This document shows, one piece after another, positions 63,320 to 64,000 of a stretch of DNA of 64,000 nt. Each line of letters opens with the position of its first letter. Position 1 is the stretch's first letter. Origin of the DNA: Levilactobacillus spicheri DSM 15429 (GTDB lineage Bacteria; Bacillota; Bacilli; Lactobacillales; Lactobacillaceae); contig NZ_AZFC01000003.1 of the NCBI RefSeq assembly GCF_001435095.1, positions 62,001 through 126,000 of the forward strand. The letters run 5' to 3'. The position numbers and the translations under genes were made by a program. The notes under the pieces were generated by a model. That model saw only the letters and a program-made list of their open reading frames with translations. It was not told where the DNA came from and did not search any database.

Positions 63320-64000
63320 ATGGATGCAGACCACTTATCACAACGTTTGGCGACGGTGGCCAAGTACGTGCCCGCGGGAAGTCGGTTGGCCGACATTGGC
63401 ACGGATCACGCCTATTTGCCGGTCCACTTGATGAAACGAGGATTGATCGTCGGCGGCGTGGCCGGCGAGGTCGTCCGCGGTCCCTTTGAGAACGCCCGGC
63501 ACGAGATTGCCCGGGAAGGCTATACGGCCAAGCTGACGGCGCGCCTGGCCAACGGACTTCAGGCCATCGAGCCGACCGATCACATCGATACGGTCGCCAT
63601 TGCCGGGATGGGGGGCGCCCTGATCACCCAGATCTTGACCCAGGACTTTGACCGGTTGGCGGGGGTCAACCGGCTGGTCTTGCAGCCCAACGTCGGGGCC
63701 ATGCAGGTCCGGGAGTTCCTGATGACCCACGGGTTCCAACTGGTGGCCGAAGAGATTTTAGCCGAGGACGGCCACATCTACGAGGTGCTGGTGGCCGACC
63801 GGCAGGCTCACCCGCAGACCTACGATGAGGAGGCTTTGCGGTTCGGCCCGTACCTGCTCGCGGCACCCAACGCGGCATTCGTGGCTAAGTGGCAACACGA
63901 GGCCGACCGCACGCGGGAGGTCTTACACCAGGTCCAGGCAGCCAAGGTCGTTCCCACGGCTAAGGTCACGGCATTAGAAGCGGAATTACGACAGATAGAG
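63320..64000 (+). CDS. trmK: tRNA (adenine22-N1)-methyltransferase TrmK, cut by window end
   Basis: 227 codons are visible and the frame stays open at base 64000, so the C-terminus is missing. SAM-binding motif I LADIGTDHAYLPVHL (about 23-37), catalytic-region AGMGGALITQIL (about 95-106) and QPNVGAMQVREFL (about 122-134) identify TrmK/YqfN, which methylates A22 of tRNA. AAGAAGGA precedes ATG 63320. It lies directly downstream of a terminator, so it should have its own promoter; CTTATACTAAAG near 63275 offers a TATACT -10. Confidence 0.93.
   Translation, partial: MDADHLSQRLATVAKYVPAGSRLADIGTDHAYLPVHLMKRGLIVGGVAGEVVRGPFENARHEIAREGYTAKLTARLANGLQAIEPTDHIDTVAIAGMGGALITQILTQDFDRLAGVNRLVLQPNVGAMQVREFLMTHGFQLVAEEILAEDGHIYEVLVADRQAHPQTYDEEALRFGPYLLAAPNAAFVAKWQHEADRTREVLHQVQAAKVVPTAKVTALEAELRQIE

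Noticed and set aside
1-64000. CRISPR arrays, prophage, insertion sequences, tRNA or rRNA genes
   Set aside because: No regularly spaced repeats, integrase, transposase, phage structural genes or tRNA cloverleaf were seen. A systematic search with tRNAscan-SE and ISfinder would be decisive.

Overview
The window is a chromosomal, almost entirely core-gene segment of a low-copy Firmicute of the family Lactobacillaceae. The evidence is the gene content and order (rimP-nusA-ylxR-ylxQ-infB-rbfA, truB-ribF, hrcA-grpE-dnaK-dnaJ, a dlt operon headed by dltX, phoH-ybeY-dgkA-era-recO-glyQS, dnaG-rpoD), AGGAGG-type ribosome binding sites, T-box leaders, CIRCE and cre operators, and a proline iminopeptidase. 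The coding DNA is clearly GC-rich (many CGG, GCC and GTC codons), which suits one of the higher-GC lactobacilli. Levilactobacillus is a guess from general feel, not something shown here.

Layout. 1-7.3 kb: translation and transcription operon rimP to rbfA, then truB-ribF. 7.4-12.6 kb: heat-shock operon under two CIRCE operators. 12.7-17.4 kb: dltXABCD, D-alanylation of teichoic acids. 17.4-19.4 kb: lepA. 19.4-24.6 kb: small accessory genes (a winged-helix-like protein, a secreted small protein, an SMR exporter, mscL, unknowns), then prmA-rsmE. 24.6-31.2 kb: rel-dtd, a HAD phosphatase, a frameshifted lipoprotein hydrolase, and on the minus strand a fructosamine kinase and a cell-wall amidase. 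31.3-34.9 kb: T-box-controlled hisS-aspS. 35-42.4 kb: msrA, a YitT-type membrane protein, a wall teichoic acid group (two glycerophosphotransferases flanking a TagG-like permease), nfo, and ppsR on the minus strand. 42.4-52.1 kb: rpsU, an oxidoreductase, yqeY, a GNAT, phoH-ybeY-dgkA-era-recO, and T-box-controlled glyQS. 52.2-59 kb: unknowns, a PHP protein, pepI, dnaG-rpoD, yxeA. 59-64 kb: an Rrf2 regulator with a large MMPL exporter behind a cre site, then trmK cut by the window end.

No CRISPR array, prophage, insertion sequence, tRNA or rRNA gene was recognised. The most unusual material is RNA-level. (i) Two diverged copies of a roughly 110-120 nt element lie immediately before terminators at about 19977 and 34726; they share helices, one with an apparent compensatory base change. 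(ii) The hisS-aspS T-box specifier region reads GACAC, so an Asp codon (GAC) and a His codon (CAC) overlap by one base. (iii) Several leaders hold hairpins between promoter and gene (rimP, dltX, the SMR gene, the unknown gene at 22443, dnaG). (iv) An A+T-rich gene-free segment at 53.4-53.8 kb has a perfect 22-bp palindrome. All alignments and start choices were made by eye.
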